Shown piece after piece: positions 26,603 through 36,501 of a DNA stretch of 64,000 bases (position 1 is the first letter of the stretch; each line of letters opens with the position of its first letter). Source of the DNA: Bacteroides luti (GTDB lineage Bacteria > Bacteroidota > Bacteroidia > Bacteroidales > Bacteroidaceae). The stretch is from NCBI RefSeq assembly GCF_900128905.1, contig NZ_FQTV01000020.1:1-64000 (forward strand), given 5' to 3'. The notes beneath the pieces are model-generated. The model ran no database searches. It was not told the DNA's origin and saw nothing but the letters and a program-made list of their open reading frames with translations. A program made the translations under genes and the position numbers.

Positions 26603-29600
26603 TTAAAAGCTAAGGTTTATATTCACTCCCAATGTGCGGGTTGAAGGAAGCGAACCGGTTTCTATACCCGGAGTGATAGAACTTCCGTTAAGTGCAGCCG
26701 CTTCAGGATCGAACAATGGGAAGTCTGTGATGCAAAGCAGGTTTCTTCCGTAGAAGGCTATAGATGCATTGGTAAACGGACTTCTGCTGAGTATCTTCTT
26801 CGGTAAGTTGTATTCCAAACGAACTTCTCTTAACTTAAGGAACGAAGCATCGAAAGTATTTGCTTCTACATTGGCTATTCTGTAATACTCCTTGTAATAG
26901 GATTCAACGGTAATCAGCTTTTCGTTTGGACTATAACCTCCATCGCTATTTTTTACTACTCCCGGAGCTACCATGTATATACCTCCTAATTGAGTAAGAT
27001 CGGGGTTGCTTGTGAGACGAGAATCATCGGCTCCAATATAGTATTCCGTGCCAGGTAATCGTCCGTTGAGTGTATGTTTCAGTTTTCCTTGTTCAGTCAT
27101 TTTGTGGTGAGATTGTGAGTAGATCTTTCCTCCCATCTGTCCGTCTATCAGGAAGCTGAATTTTACGTTCTTATAAGTAAATTCATTGTAGAATCCAGCT
27201 TTCCATCCTGGATAAACACATCCTACATACTCAATTTCTTCGCCACGCTCAGGTAAGCCGTTTGCTCCGATCACCACATCTCCGTTTTCGTTACGAACTA
27301 GTTTATATCCCCAAAGGTCACCACTTGTTCCTCCTACTCTACCTATCAGGGAAGCACTACCAATGCTGCTGATTAACTGATTTTCATCGGTACCTTCGGC
27401 CAAAGAAAGAATCTTGTTTTCGTTTCTGGACCATGTAAGAGATGTTTTCCAGTTAAAGTCTTTTGTAAGTACCGGTGTGGCATTTAGTTCTACTTCGTAA
27501 CCGCGGTTGCGTACATTACCCGAGTTAATTGTTGCACGGGTATATCCGGTTGTAGGATCCATCGGTGCATCGAGAATCTGATTCTTTGTACGGTTATAGT
27601 AGAAACTAAAGTCGAGTCCTATACGGTTTTTAAACATTCGCAAGTCGAAACCTGTTTCGTAATTCGTTGAGATCTCTGGCTTAAAGTTTTTGTTGTAAAG
27701 TGTAGATGCAACTTCTACAGAACCTGCAAAATCACTTGTATTATAGTAAGCTGATGTTTTGTAAGGATCGGTATCGTTACCTACTTGTGCCCAGGATGCT
27801 CTGAGCTTTAACAAACTTATCTGTTTAGGAAGTTTTACCATTTCATTAATAAGGAAACTACTGCTTACCGAAGGATAAAAGAAAGAACAGTTTTCCTTAG
27901 GAAGAGTAGACGACCAGTCGTTACGGCCGGTTACATCGACAAATATCTTATCTTTATAAGCAAAGTTAGCCGCAAAATAAAGACTGTTTAGCTGCTTGTT
28001 ATTGATTGTTGTCTTCACCTGAGGATCAGATACTCCATTAGCCAGTTTATATACACCCGGAGTAATTAATCCGGTAACTGATGCAGAGAGCATATCATAA
28101 TATTGTTTCATCATGTTCCCTCCCACAGAGGCATTTACATGCAATCCGTTGCTATAACTATCGTGATAAGTAAGCAATGCATCGTGGTTCATTTCATAAT
28201 CAAATACATTCTGCTTTTTAAAGTATCCGTTTGCATAAACTACATCACTTACCGGACGATGCTGTTCGCGTTGATCGGCAGAGAGCTGAATGCCCGAGCG
28301 AATCATGAAATCGAGCTTATGGCTAAGCTGAAGTGTAGCCGAAGCAGATGATACAATGCTATGTTTCTCGGATGGATTTTCTGATTCGTAAAGTATAAAG
28401 AAAGGATTACCTATGAATGAACTGTAAGGTTGCAGCTGTTGTACATTCTCCTTACCTGTTCTCCAAATAGGACGAAGCCAGTCGAGATTAACATTTGGAT
28501 TCTGAAAAATAAGGAAATAAGAAATGGAATTACTGTTATAACCAAGTGCTGGCGTATTGTCTACCTGGCGATTGGTATAACTTGCCTTGAAGTTTACTTT
28601 CAAAACTCTGGAAACCTGTTGCTGAGCCGTAGCGCTTACAATGAATCTTTCGAAACCTGTATTGGGCAGAATCCATTCATTCTTTGTATGGGTAAACGAA
28701 GCACGGAGAGATCCTTTATCGTTTTTCCCTGTAATAGCTACAGAGTTAGTCAGCGTATATCCGGTTTGGAATAGGGCTTTTCTATTGTCTTTATAAGGAA
28801 CCCAGGGTGTGGCAGTGGTTGCACGTGTCTGAGTTTCCGGATCGTATTGGTAATAAAGCTGATTGGCATCAAACCGGGCACCATAGGCACTACTTGTTCC
28901 ACTGGTGCTGCTATTGCCATTACCAGTTCCGTAAGAATAGTACAACTGTCCGGCATAATCTGTTCCTGCCTTACCTATATTGCTTGGCAAACCCTGTCCA
29001 AACTCATATTGATAATCGGGCCATCGCATCACACCATCCATACTAAAATTGGAGTTGAATGTTACGCCAATACCTTTTTGAGCATTACTGCCCGATTTTG
29101 TAGTAACCATAATCACACCATTGGCAGCACGTGTACCATAAAGCGCTGTTGCACTGGCACCCTTTAAAACCTGAATATTTTCAATATCTTCGGGATTGAT
29201 ATCGGAGAACCCGTTACCGTAATCGACTGATTGTTCGGAAGATGTTCCGGCTCCATAAGCCACACCTGGATTGGTCATCGGACTACTCATCGGAACTCCG
29301 TCGACTACTATCAATGCATTATTTCCATCCTGGTTCAAAGAGACATCTCCTCGTAGTGAAATTCGGGTGGAACCAAGCGGACCACCGGGAGAAGCGATAC
29401 TAAGACCAGCAACTTTACCACTAAGTGCCGACGACCAGTTATTAGGCATAGCACTCGTTATCATGTCTCCATTCACTGTATGAGTAGAATAACCTAGTCC
29501 GCGTTCTTCACGTTTAATTCCTAAAGCAGTAACAACTACATTATCAAGTTGAGTTGCTTCATCTTCAAGCTCTACATTTATAATCGTATTTTTAAAAGCA

Positions 29601-29875
29601 ACTTCTTTCGTTTTGTAACCAATAAACTTAAATACAAGAATATTCTTATTTGTAAGATTGTTTTTTGTGGTTAAGCTGTATTCACCATTTACGTCTGTGA
29701 TTACACCAACAGTTGTGTTCTTAACCGAAACTGTAGCACCGATTAAAGGTGCTCCTGATTTATCAGTCACCTTACCCTTTACTGTGCTTTGTGCAAAAGC
29801 TATTCCCGGTAAAACGGCAAACAGCATAATTAACAAAATCCGATTTAGCGTTAAGATTGAGATTTTCGCGTTCAT
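26603..29875 (-). CDS. SusC/RagA-family TonB-dependent transporter
   Basis: 1090 residues. Signal peptide about 1-28 (ending AFAQ), carboxypeptidase-regulatory-like domain (VKGKVTDKSGAPLIGATVSVKNTTVGV), plug domain (LDNVVVTALGIKREERGLGYS; NPEDIENIQVLKGASATALYG) and beta-barrel ending LGVNINLSF. There is no STN domain, and no sigma, anti-sigma or HTCS gene adjoins it, so its control must lie elsewhere or in the leader. The KREERGLGYS variant of the plug is common in the SusC branch that pairs with SusD_2-like lipoproteins. First gene of the minus-strand phosphoesterase locus. Confidence 0.95.
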   Translation of the reverse strand: MNAKISILTLNRILLIMLFAVLPGIAFAQSTVKGKVTDKSGAPLIGATVSVKNTTVGVITDVNGEYSLTTKNNLTNKNILVFKFIGYKTKEVAFKNTIINVELEDEATQLDNVVVTALGIKREERGLGYSTHTVNGDMITSAMPNNWSSALSGKVAGLSIASPGGPLGSTRISLRGDVSLNQDGNNALIVVDGVPMSSPMTNPGVAYGAGTSSEQSVDYGNGFSDINPEDIENIQVLKGASATALYGTRAANGVIMVTTKSGSNAQKGIGVTFNSNFSMDGVMRWPDYQYEFGQGLPSNIGKAGTDYAGQLYYSYGTGNGNSSTSGTSSAYGARFDANQLYYQYDPETQTRATTATPWVPYKDNRKALFQTGYTLTNSVAITGKNDKGSLRASFTHTKNEWILPNTGFERFIVSATAQQQVSRVLKVNFKASYTNRQVDNTPALGYNSNSISYFLIFQNPNVNLDWLRPIWRTGKENVQQLQPYSSFIGNPFFILYESENPSEKHSIVSSASATLQLSHKLDFMIRSGIQLSADQREQHRPVSDVVYANGYFKKQNVFDYEMNHDALLTYHDSYSNGLHVNASVGGNMMKQYYDMLSASVTGLITPGVYKLANGVSDPQVKTTINNKQLNSLYFAANFAYKDKIFVDVTGRNDWSSTLPKENCSFFYPSVSSSFLINEMVKLPKQISLLKLRASWAQVGNDTDPYKTSAYYNTSDFAGSVEVASTLYNKNFKPEISTNYETGFDLRMFKNRIGLDFSFYYNRTKNQILDAPMDPTTGYTRATINSGNVRNRGYEVELNATPVLTKDFNWKTSLTWSRNENKILSLAEGTDENQLISSIGSASLIGRVGGTSGDLWGYKLVRNENGDVVIGANGLPERGEEIEYVGCVYPGWKAGFYNEFTYKNVKFSFLIDGQMGGKIYSQSHHKMTEQGKLKHTLNGRLPGTEYYIGADDSRLTSNPDLTQLGGIYMVAPGVVKNSDGGYSPNEKLITVESYYKEYYRIANVEANTFDASFLKLREVRLEYNLPKKILSRSPFTNASIAFYGRNLLCITDFPLFDPEAAALNGSSITPGIETGSLPSTRTLGVNINLSF

Positions 29876-30011
29876 AATTATTTTATATAGTTAATATTCC
29901 GAATAAGCAAAGTACCTTTACTATTCGAGTGCAAAGAGACTTAATTGATATTAACATAATATGAACGAAACGTTATAGCTCTGTAACAAGTTTGTGTCAA
30001 TACTGTTACCT

Positions 30012-30019
30012 CAAATGTA
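30012..30019 (-). promoter_or_regulatory. Possible -7 box for the phosphoesterase-locus susC
   Basis: Minus-strand TACATTTG (30012-30019) fits TAnnTTTG; no good -33 box is seen. It would give a leader of about 130 bases. Regulation by a long leader is possible, but no known riboswitch pattern was recognised in it. Confidence 0.35.
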
Positions 30020-30073
30020 TTATTGTTTATAATAATTCAGTTACAATTCTATAATTATACAAATTAAATAATC

Positions 30074-30081
30074 TATCTTTG
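30074..30081 (+). promoter_or_regulatory. -7 box of the tricorn-protease gene
   Basis: TATCTTTG matches TAnnTTTG exactly. The -33 box is poor. The start of transcription would be near 30088, 75 bases before the ATG at 30163. Confidence 0.5.
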
Positions 30082-30162
30082 TATAGATTTCACAGCTGAT
30101 TATTCTTATATAATTCTTACTATAACTTTACATACATTTTTATAATTAACGGATATCTAAAG

Positions 30163-33100
30163 ATGAAAAAAATTTATGCGTTTCTTTTTGTCACAATGCT
30201 GACAATTTGTGCCTGGGGCCAAAACAATCCTCTTTGGCTGAGATATACAGCTATATCGCCAGATGGGAAATCAATCTTATTCACTTATAAAGGTGATATC
30301 TACTCTGTACCGTCAGATGGAGGCGTTGCATATCCTCTGACAATTAGCGAATCTTATGAATATTGTCCGGTATGGAGCAAGGACGGAAAAAGTATAGCCT
30401 TTGCAGCCGATCGTTATGGCAATTTCGATGTTTATGTTATGCCAGCTACTGGTGGTGAAGCTAAACGTCTGACTTTCCATTCTGCAAATGAAACACCGAC
30501 CAGCTTTACAGCCGACAATAAAAGTGTTATTTTCTCAGCGTGCAGACAAGATCTGGTAACAAATGCTCAGTTTCCTATCTCTACAATGAGTGAACTTTAC
30601 AGCGTTCCTGTATCGGGAGGAAAGGTTTCTCAAATTCTAACTAGCCCTGCACTTAACGCTACTATCACAAGTACCGGTGATAAATTAATATATGATGACC
30701 TGAAAGGATACGAAAACCTTTGGAGAAAACACCATACTTCATCTATTGCACATGATATCTGGGTTTATGATTTTAATTCGAAAAAGTTCACTAAGCTGAC
30801 TCAGTTCAATGGTGAAGATAGAAATCCAGTATTTGATTCGAATGATAATGACTTTTATTATCTGAGCGAACAAAGTGGTTCTTTTAATGTGTTTAAAAGC
30901 TCTTTAAATAATTCTTCCAGCAACAAGGCTTTGACTCATTTCACAAAACATCCTGTAAGATTCCTTACCAAATCCAATAATAACACGCTTTGTTTTAGCT
31001 TTGACGGTGAAGTATATACAATGAAACCGGGTGGCGAACCACAAAAAGTAAATATTACTATTGCCAACGACGGACGTACTCCTATTCAAAAGAATATGCA
31101 AGTAAACAGCGGATTTACTGAGGCTAGACTATCTCCTAACGGCAAAGAATTTGTTTATGTTTTCCGTGGAGAAATATTTGTAAGTAGTATTGACGGAGGT
31201 ATTACCAAACGTATCACTAATACTCCATACCAGGAAAGAAATGTTAGCTTCAGCCCAGACGGACGATCATTGCTATATGCTGCAGAGAAAGATAACAGCT
31301 GGAATATATACACCACTAAAATAACCAGAAAAGAAGAGCCTTATTTCTACACATCAACCGTATTAAAGGAAGAACCTGTAGTTACAACCGATGCAGAAGA
31401 GTTTCAACCTGAATTTTCGCCAGACGGAAAGGAAGTTGCTTATCTTGAAAACCGTGTTGTACTTAAAGTAATAAACCTTAAGTCAAAACAAATACGTACC
31501 ATTATGACTGCAGACAAGAACTATTCTTATGCAGATGGTGATCAATATTATAAATGGTCGCCCGATGGAAAATGGTTCCTTGTTCAATATGGTAGTCCGG
31601 AACGAGTTATGACTCCTGAAATAGGTTTAGTTGCTTCCGATGGAAAGAGTGAGATTCATAATCTTACACTCAGTGGATATGATGATTTTTCTCCTAAATG
31701 GGTGTTAGATGGAAAAGCTATGATTTGGGCGTCGGACAGAAACGGATTGCTTAGACAAAGCGGTAATCCGGTTAGTGGTGATGTGTTTGAGATGTTTTTC
31801 TCAAAAGAAGCTTTCGATCGTTCCAATCTCTCTAAGGAAGAATTCGCTCTTCTGAAAGAACAGGAAGACAAAGCAAAAAAAGAAAAAAAAGAAATAATAC
31901 CAAAGGTAAAATCAGAGAAGGATTCACTGAAAAAAGTAACAGCCAAAGATATTACAATTGACTGGGAAAACCTGACTGACAGAAAAAAGAAGCTCACTAC
32001 TCATACTTCTGAAGCCAGTGACTGGATTCTTTCAAAAGATGGAGAAAAGCTCTATTATCTAACATCTTTCGATAAGGGTAATGATCTGTGGGTTACAGAA
32101 CTTCGTACAAAAGAGACTAAACTTCTGACTAAACTTGATGTTAATGGTCCTTCAATGGAATTGTCATCCGACGGTAAATTTATATTCCTTCTGGCAGATG
32201 GGAAGGCTATGAAGATTGATGCAGAATCTGGTAAGAGTGAATCATTAAAAACCAATGGTGAAATGTTATTGGACAAGACCGCTGAAAACAATTATATTTT
32301 TGATCACTCTTGGCGTCTTCTGAAAGAAAAATTCTATGTAGAAAATCTGCATGGAGTTGATTGGGAATTCTACTATAATGCTTATAAGAAATTCCTTCCT
32401 TATATTACCAATAATTACGATTTTTCGGAAATGCTTAGCGAAATGCTTGGAGAATTAAATGCTTCACATACCGGAAGCGGTTACAGGGGTGGTGCAAATA
32501 TGAGCGATCAAACGGCTTCTCTTGGTCTGTTGTTTGATTATAACTATACCGGCAAAGGAATAAATGTTGCCGAGGTTATTGAAGGAGGCCCTGTAGATAA
32601 GGCTGCCTCAAAGATTAAGCCGGGTACCATCATTGAACAAATAGACGGAATGCCTACTGATTCTATTGATTTCTATCAATTACTAAATCGCAAAATTAAT
32701 AAACTAACCTTGCTTTCTTTATACAACCCGGCAACTAATAAAAGATGGGAAGAAAGTGTGAAACCTATCTCATCTGGTGAAGAAGGTGAATTGCTTTATA
32801 AGCGTTGGGTAAAAAACCGTCGTAATGAGGTTGAACAACTTTCAAATGGAAAGATTGGTTATATCCATGTTCGCTCAATGGACGATTCAAGTATGAGAAC
32901 TGTATTTGAAGAAGCTCTGGGACGTAACATTGGCAAAGAAGCTTTAATTATTGACACCCGTTTTAATGGTGGTGGAAATATTCATGAACAGCTTTCGGAC
33001 TTCCTGAGTGGGAAAAATTATTGCGATATTATTCCTCACGGTCAATTTGTAGGTTCTGAGCCACAAAACAAATGGTCTAAGCCTTCAATTGTTTTGATGG

Positions 33101-33396
33101 GAGAAAGTAATTATTCGGATGCACATTTGTTCCCTGTTGCATATAAACTTAAGAATGTTGGTAAGACTCTTGGTATGCCTGTACCGGGAACAGGTACCTT
33201 TGTATGGTGGGAAAGTCAGATTGATCCAACTATTTACTTTGGAATACCAATGGGTGGATGGCGTACTCCTGATGGCAAATTCTGTGAAAACAATCAGATG
33301 GAGCCGGACATTAAAGTATTCAACGAACCAGATATTCTCTCAACCGGTCGCGACCAGCAAATTGAGACTGCAGTGAAAGAATTGATGAAAAAATAA
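30163..33396 (+). CDS. Tricorn-type protease (S41 family) with beta-propellers and PDZ domain
   Basis: 1077 residues with a signal peptide (about 1-19, ending WGQ). The N-terminal 560 residues are WD40/TolB-like beta-propeller blades (repeated SPDGKSILF, SKDGKSIAFAAD, SPDGKEVAYLE). A charged Lys/Glu linker (about 565-600) precedes further blades, then the C1 domain with Ser768-His769 (NASHTGSGY), a PDZ domain (about 790-870), and the S41 core with Ser985-Asp986 (GESNYSDAHLF) and Glu1042 (KFCENNQMEPD). These correspond to the tricorn tetrad. It degrades oligopeptides; here the signal peptide places it in the periplasm or outside. Single gene ending at a strong terminator. Confidence 0.95.
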   Translation: MKKIYAFLFVTMLTICAWGQNNPLWLRYTAISPDGKSILFTYKGDIYSVPSDGGVAYPLTISESYEYCPVWSKDGKSIAFAADRYGNFDVYVMPATGGEAKRLTFHSANETPTSFTADNKSVIFSACRQDLVTNAQFPISTMSELYSVPVSGGKVSQILTSPALNATITSTGDKLIYDDLKGYENLWRKHHTSSIAHDIWVYDFNSKKFTKLTQFNGEDRNPVFDSNDNDFYYLSEQSGSFNVFKSSLNNSSSNKALTHFTKHPVRFLTKSNNNTLCFSFDGEVYTMKPGGEPQKVNITIANDGRTPIQKNMQVNSGFTEARLSPNGKEFVYVFRGEIFVSSIDGGITKRITNTPYQERNVSFSPDGRSLLYAAEKDNSWNIYTTKITRKEEPYFYTSTVLKEEPVVTTDAEEFQPEFSPDGKEVAYLENRVVLKVINLKSKQIRTIMTADKNYSYADGDQYYKWSPDGKWFLVQYGSPERVMTPEIGLVASDGKSEIHNLTLSGYDDFSPKWVLDGKAMIWASDRNGLLRQSGNPVSGDVFEMFFSKEAFDRSNLSKEEFALLKEQEDKAKKEKKEIIPKVKSEKDSLKKVTAKDITIDWENLTDRKKKLTTHTSEASDWILSKDGEKLYYLTSFDKGNDLWVTELRTKETKLLTKLDVNGPSMELSSDGKFIFLLADGKAMKIDAESGKSESLKTNGEMLLDKTAENNYIFDHSWRLLKEKFYVENLHGVDWEFYYNAYKKFLPYITNNYDFSEMLSEMLGELNASHTGSGYRGGANMSDQTASLGLLFDYNYTGKGINVAEVIEGGPVDKAASKIKPGTIIEQIDGMPTDSIDFYQLLNRKINKLTLLSLYNPATNKRWEESVKPISSGEEGELLYKRWVKNRRNEVEQLSNGKIGYIHVRSMDDSSMRTVFEEALGRNIGKEALIIDTRFNGGGNIHEQLSDFLSGKNYCDIIPHGQFVGSEPQNKWSKPSIVLMGESNYSDAHLFPVAYKLKNVGKTLGMPVPGTGTFVWWESQIDPTIYFGIPMGGWRTPDGKFCENNQMEPDIKVFNEPDILSTGRDQQIETAVKELMKK

Positions 33397-33521
33397 TGCT
33401 GACTAAAAACAGCAAAAACAATGATGCAGCTCTCTTTCATGGAATCATTTCTTTACGGTTATTCTTATCATCAGATTTATGATGCTTTAAAATAACTAAA
33501 AGAGAGATTGAGAGAAAAATT

Positions 33522-33575
33522 AAACCAAGCCATTTCAAATCTTATTTTTAGGTTTGAAGTGGCTTGGTTTTTATT
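33522..33575. terminator. Bidirectional intrinsic terminator
   Basis: Arms AAACCAAGCCATTTCAAA (33522-33539) and TTTGAAGTGGCTTGGTTT (33553-33570) form an 18-bp stem with one T-G pair, followed by T-rich sequence on plus and preceded by A-rich sequence (AAAAATT), so it also works for the minus strand. It separates the convergent tricorn and acetyl-esterase genes. Confidence 0.9.
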
Positions 33576-33663
33576 TCAACTTACATTACCAACTCTGCAG
33601 ATATATTTTATATTTCAGGGATAAAAATGCACGAAGCTACACAAAAAGCTGCTTTCGGGATGC

Positions 33664-34980
33664 TTATTTTAAATGTTTCTTAATCCAGTCCAACTGATCG
33701 TAGCGAGTTTCGGTGGAGACCCAATGTTCGTTGACCGGAGTAAGTAATGCTTCCTTCGGACAAGAGAGTACGTTATAAACACTATAGCTGGTAGTAGGAG
33801 GACAAACATTGTCGTTATAACCCCATGTCATAAATACAGGCACCTTAATGCAACGGGCAAAGTTAACCACGTCATAGTAAGAAAGCGTTTTTATTACCTC
33901 GGGAGTAAGCTCAATACCTTCGTATTTGCGGTTAAAGTGTGGATAACCACCGCTACGACCTTTTTCGGCATAAGCTGCCATATCGGCCAAAGCGGGGTGA
34001 TTGGCTACGCACAAAGTGATACGAGGATCGAGTGCCGTAACAATCAAAGAGAGTGCTCCACCCTGACTGCCCCCTTGGGCTATTACATTCTTGCCATCCC
34101 ATTCAGGTAAAGAACAAAGATAATCAACTGCACGAACACAGGCCAGGTAGACCTTTTTCATGTAGTATGTATCGCGATCGTTGATGCCATTAGCCAGATA
34201 ACCATTTGGATGATGATCGCCAAAGGCACGTGTAATGTCCTTATAAACTTCAGCGCTCAAAGAAGGGTCGATGCCATGTATCTCCATGTCGAAACGAATA
34301 CAGCCAGACTCGGCATAGAACATAGTTTTAGTTGGGTCCATGTGCTTTACACCTGCTCCCGGAGGACATACTACTACAGGATACTTACCAGCCTTTTTCG
34401 GCTTAGTAAGATAGCCGTAAATAAACTGTCCCGGTTTGTAGCATTGTAGCTTTACAAGATAGCATTCCACCTTATCGGACGAAAATTCGCTGACGTACTT
34501 CACCTCAGGATTCATCGGGCATTTAGCCTGTCCGTCGAGAGCTGTTTTCCAGAATTCCTTGAAATCTTTAGGTATTTGTGTGTATGGTTCCAGTTTCTCA
34601 GGAGAGAATCCCACTTTGATATGATGATTAAATGTACGGCCTTTCAGCTTTACACTCATCTGGCAATCGCGGAAACCGGGATTTTTCATTGTTCCCAATG
34701 CTATTTCGGCCTTACCGCCTTTTAGAGTAACAGTACCTTTTGTATCGGGATCAAGCTCATCCTGACCGATGCTATAAGATACCTGTAAGCCATCCTGCAA
34801 AATGCCATACTCGTAAACGGCCACAGTAACAGTAGCCTTCTCGCCAGTTTTATAAAGCCAGTCGGCATGATTGGGAGTGGTAACCCAAAGCACGTTATTC
34901 TGATAAGGATAGTTTTCTGCCAGTGCAGGCACAGCCAACAGACAGAAAAGCAATGTGATACAAGTAAATAGTTTTTTCAT
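33664..34980 (-). CDS. Carbohydrate esterase family 7 acetyl (xylan/sugar) esterase
   Basis: 438 residues with a signal peptide (about 1-21). An N-terminal beta domain (about 22-135) precedes an alpha/beta-hydrolase fold of the CE7 type: GYLTKPKKAGKYPVVVCPPGAG (oxyanion region), nucleophile Ser305 in AQGGSQGGALS, an Asp in TWGYNDNVCPPTTSY, and a His in PVNEHWVST. CE7 enzymes remove acetyl groups from xylo-oligosaccharides and other acetylated sugars. Last of the GH95-GH28-CE7 series on the minus strand, but with its own promoter. With GH28 and GH95 as neighbours, acetylated pectin or xyloglucan fragments are likely targets. Confidence 0.9.
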   Translation of the reverse strand: MKKLFTCITLLFCLLAVPALAENYPYQNNVLWVTTPNHADWLYKTGEKATVTVAVYEYGILQDGLQVSYSIGQDELDPDTKGTVTLKGGKAEIALGTMKNPGFRDCQMSVKLKGRTFNHHIKVGFSPEKLEPYTQIPKDFKEFWKTALDGQAKCPMNPEVKYVSEFSSDKVECYLVKLQCYKPGQFIYGYLTKPKKAGKYPVVVCPPGAGVKHMDPTKTMFYAESGCIRFDMEIHGIDPSLSAEVYKDITRAFGDHHPNGYLANGINDRDTYYMKKVYLACVRAVDYLCSLPEWDGKNVIAQGGSQGGALSLIVTALDPRITLCVANHPALADMAAYAEKGRSGGYPHFNRKYEGIELTPEVIKTLSYYDVVNFARCIKVPVFMTWGYNDNVCPPTTSYSVYNVLSCPKEALLTPVNEHWVSTETRYDQLDWIKKHLK

Positions 34981-35017
34981 TGATATTTTGATATTAATAG
35001 TGTGTGCGTATTACGTA

Positions 35018-35049
35018 CAAATGTATAAAATACATGCCCAATCATCCAA
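35018..35049 (-). promoter_or_regulatory. Promoter of the CE7 esterase gene
   Basis: Minus-strand TACATTTG (35018-35025) with TTGG (35046-35049) 20 bp upstream, both close to consensus. Start of transcription near 35011, leader about 30 bases. The -33 box lies inside a TTATTGG/CCAA repeat cluster that may be an operator. Confidence 0.65.
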
Positions 35050-35108
35050 ATTTATTGGTGAATGGGCAAGACATTATTGGCCAATAAATAAAAATATAAC
35101 CTTATTGG
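35035..35108. repeat. Cluster of TTATTGG/CCAATAA motifs upstream of the CE7 promoter
   Basis: TTATTGG occurs at 35052-35058, 35074-35080 and 35102-35108; CCAATAA at 35081-35087 forms a perfect 14-bp palindrome with the middle copy (35074-35087). TGCCCA (35035-35040) and TGGGCA (35063-35068) add an outer inverted pair. The first two direct copies are 22 bp apart. The whole cluster sits in the 134-bp gap between GH28 and CE7. Confidence 0.7.
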
Positions 35109-35114
35109 TTTTCT

Positions 35115-36491
35115 CTACATACCTTTATAATCTTTTCCGTTCACTTTTACATTCTCAAAATGAATATTCGAAACTCCTGTCACAGCATTGATTTCTGAAG
35201 CAGTAATCCCCTTAAAGTCGCAGTTCTTAATAAAGATATCGCGAGCTTGAATCTTATTTGCAAACCCATCCAGATGCAATAAATAGCGACTCTTGTTGCT
35301 CTTTATATTCTCTAAATAGATGTTATGAAAATAAGGAGGATACGGACCATCGTCTACATGCCAGTATTTCATTTCCATACCTAAAATGGATTCGTCGCAC
35401 TGACCAACGGTGATGTTTCTTACATACACATTTTTCACCTCGCCTCCACGAATGGCATTTGATTTGATACGAATAATGCGGCTCAGATTAGGACTATCCA
35501 TCAGGCAATTTTCCACCCACACATTATAGCATCCTCCGGTAATTTCACTACCCATGGCTACTCCGGCATGTCCATCCTTCATTCTGCAGTTACGCACAAT
35601 AATGTTTTCACTAGGAATATTCCAGTAACGTCCATCTTCATCACGTCCCGATTTGATAGCTATACAGTCGTCTCCCGTATCAAAATCGCAATCTTCTATC
35701 AGAATATTTTTGCACGATTCAGGATCGCAGCCATCGTTGTTATGACCGTGACTTTGCATTTTCACCTTTCTTACGGTGATATTCTCTGAAAGTAATGGAT
35801 GAATCAACCAGAACGGAGAACGATTCAACGTAAATCCTTCTAAAAGAACATTCTTACACTTATAGAGATTAATAAACTGAGGGCGCATTCCGGTTTTTCC
35901 TTTGAATACACGTTTCTCAAAGGGAACAGAATCTTCTTTCATATCATAAAGCACAGTCTTTTCGGCTACTTTCTTTCCATTCTTAAGAGTAACCCCATCA
36001 ATTCGTTCTTTACTAAACCAGTTTGCTTCAGAAGCCATTCCGTCCATTACGCCATTACCGGTAATGGCCATATTGGTTTCACCATAAGCATAAATCAACG
36101 GAGATATGTTATAACAGTCGATTCCTTCTATGCGTGTTAATACCGTATCAAAAAGATTATAATCGGTGGTAAACATCAGAAGTGTTTTATCCGAGAGATG
36201 CAGATTCACGTTCGACTTCATTCTGATTGGAGCCGTTTTATACACTCCATCCGGAATAACTACAACCCCTCCCCCCTGAGCAGAACAAACCAATATTGCC
36301 TTGTTAATGGCACTTGTAAATAAAGAATCTGTTCCGTTATAATAATCGGTAATAAGATAAGTTTTATCAGGAAAAGTTGGAAGAGGTATATTTTCGTATA
36401 CCTCTTTCATTTTATCCCACTGATTAACTTTAGCTTCACAAAATGCTGTTATAAAGATAACCAGCATAAAACAATTTAAAAACCTCTTCAT
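35115..36491 (-). CDS. GH28 family pectinase (polygalacturonase-like)
   Basis: 458 residues with a signal peptide (about 1-20). Right-handed parallel beta-helix with the GH28 motifs in order: NNDGCDPESC, DTGDDCIAIKSG (two catalytic Asp), GHAGVAMGSE (catalytic His; Ala in place of the common Gly) and RIIRIKSN (Arg-Ile-Lys). Hydrolyses alpha-1,4 galacturonic-acid links in pectin, or in modified forms such as rhamnogalacturonan or xylogalacturonan; exo or endo mode is not clear. It begins 10 bp after GH95 and is co-transcribed with it. Confidence 0.94.
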   Translation of the reverse strand: MKRFLNCFMLVIFITAFCEAKVNQWDKMKEVYENIPLPTFPDKTYLITDYYNGTDSLFTSAINKAILVCSAQGGGVVVIPDGVYKTAPIRMKSNVNLHLSDKTLLMFTTDYNLFDTVLTRIEGIDCYNISPLIYAYGETNMAITGNGVMDGMASEANWFSKERIDGVTLKNGKKVAEKTVLYDMKEDSVPFEKRVFKGKTGMRPQFINLYKCKNVLLEGFTLNRSPFWLIHPLLSENITVRKVKMQSHGHNNDGCDPESCKNILIEDCDFDTGDDCIAIKSGRDEDGRYWNIPSENIIVRNCRMKDGHAGVAMGSEITGGCYNVWVENCLMDSPNLSRIIRIKSNAIRGGEVKNVYVRNITVGQCDESILGMEMKYWHVDDGPYPPYFHNIYLENIKSNKSRYLLHLDGFANKIQARDIFIKNCDFKGITASEINAVTGVSNIHFENVKVNGKDYKGM

Positions 36492-36501
36492 ACTTGATAC
36501 C

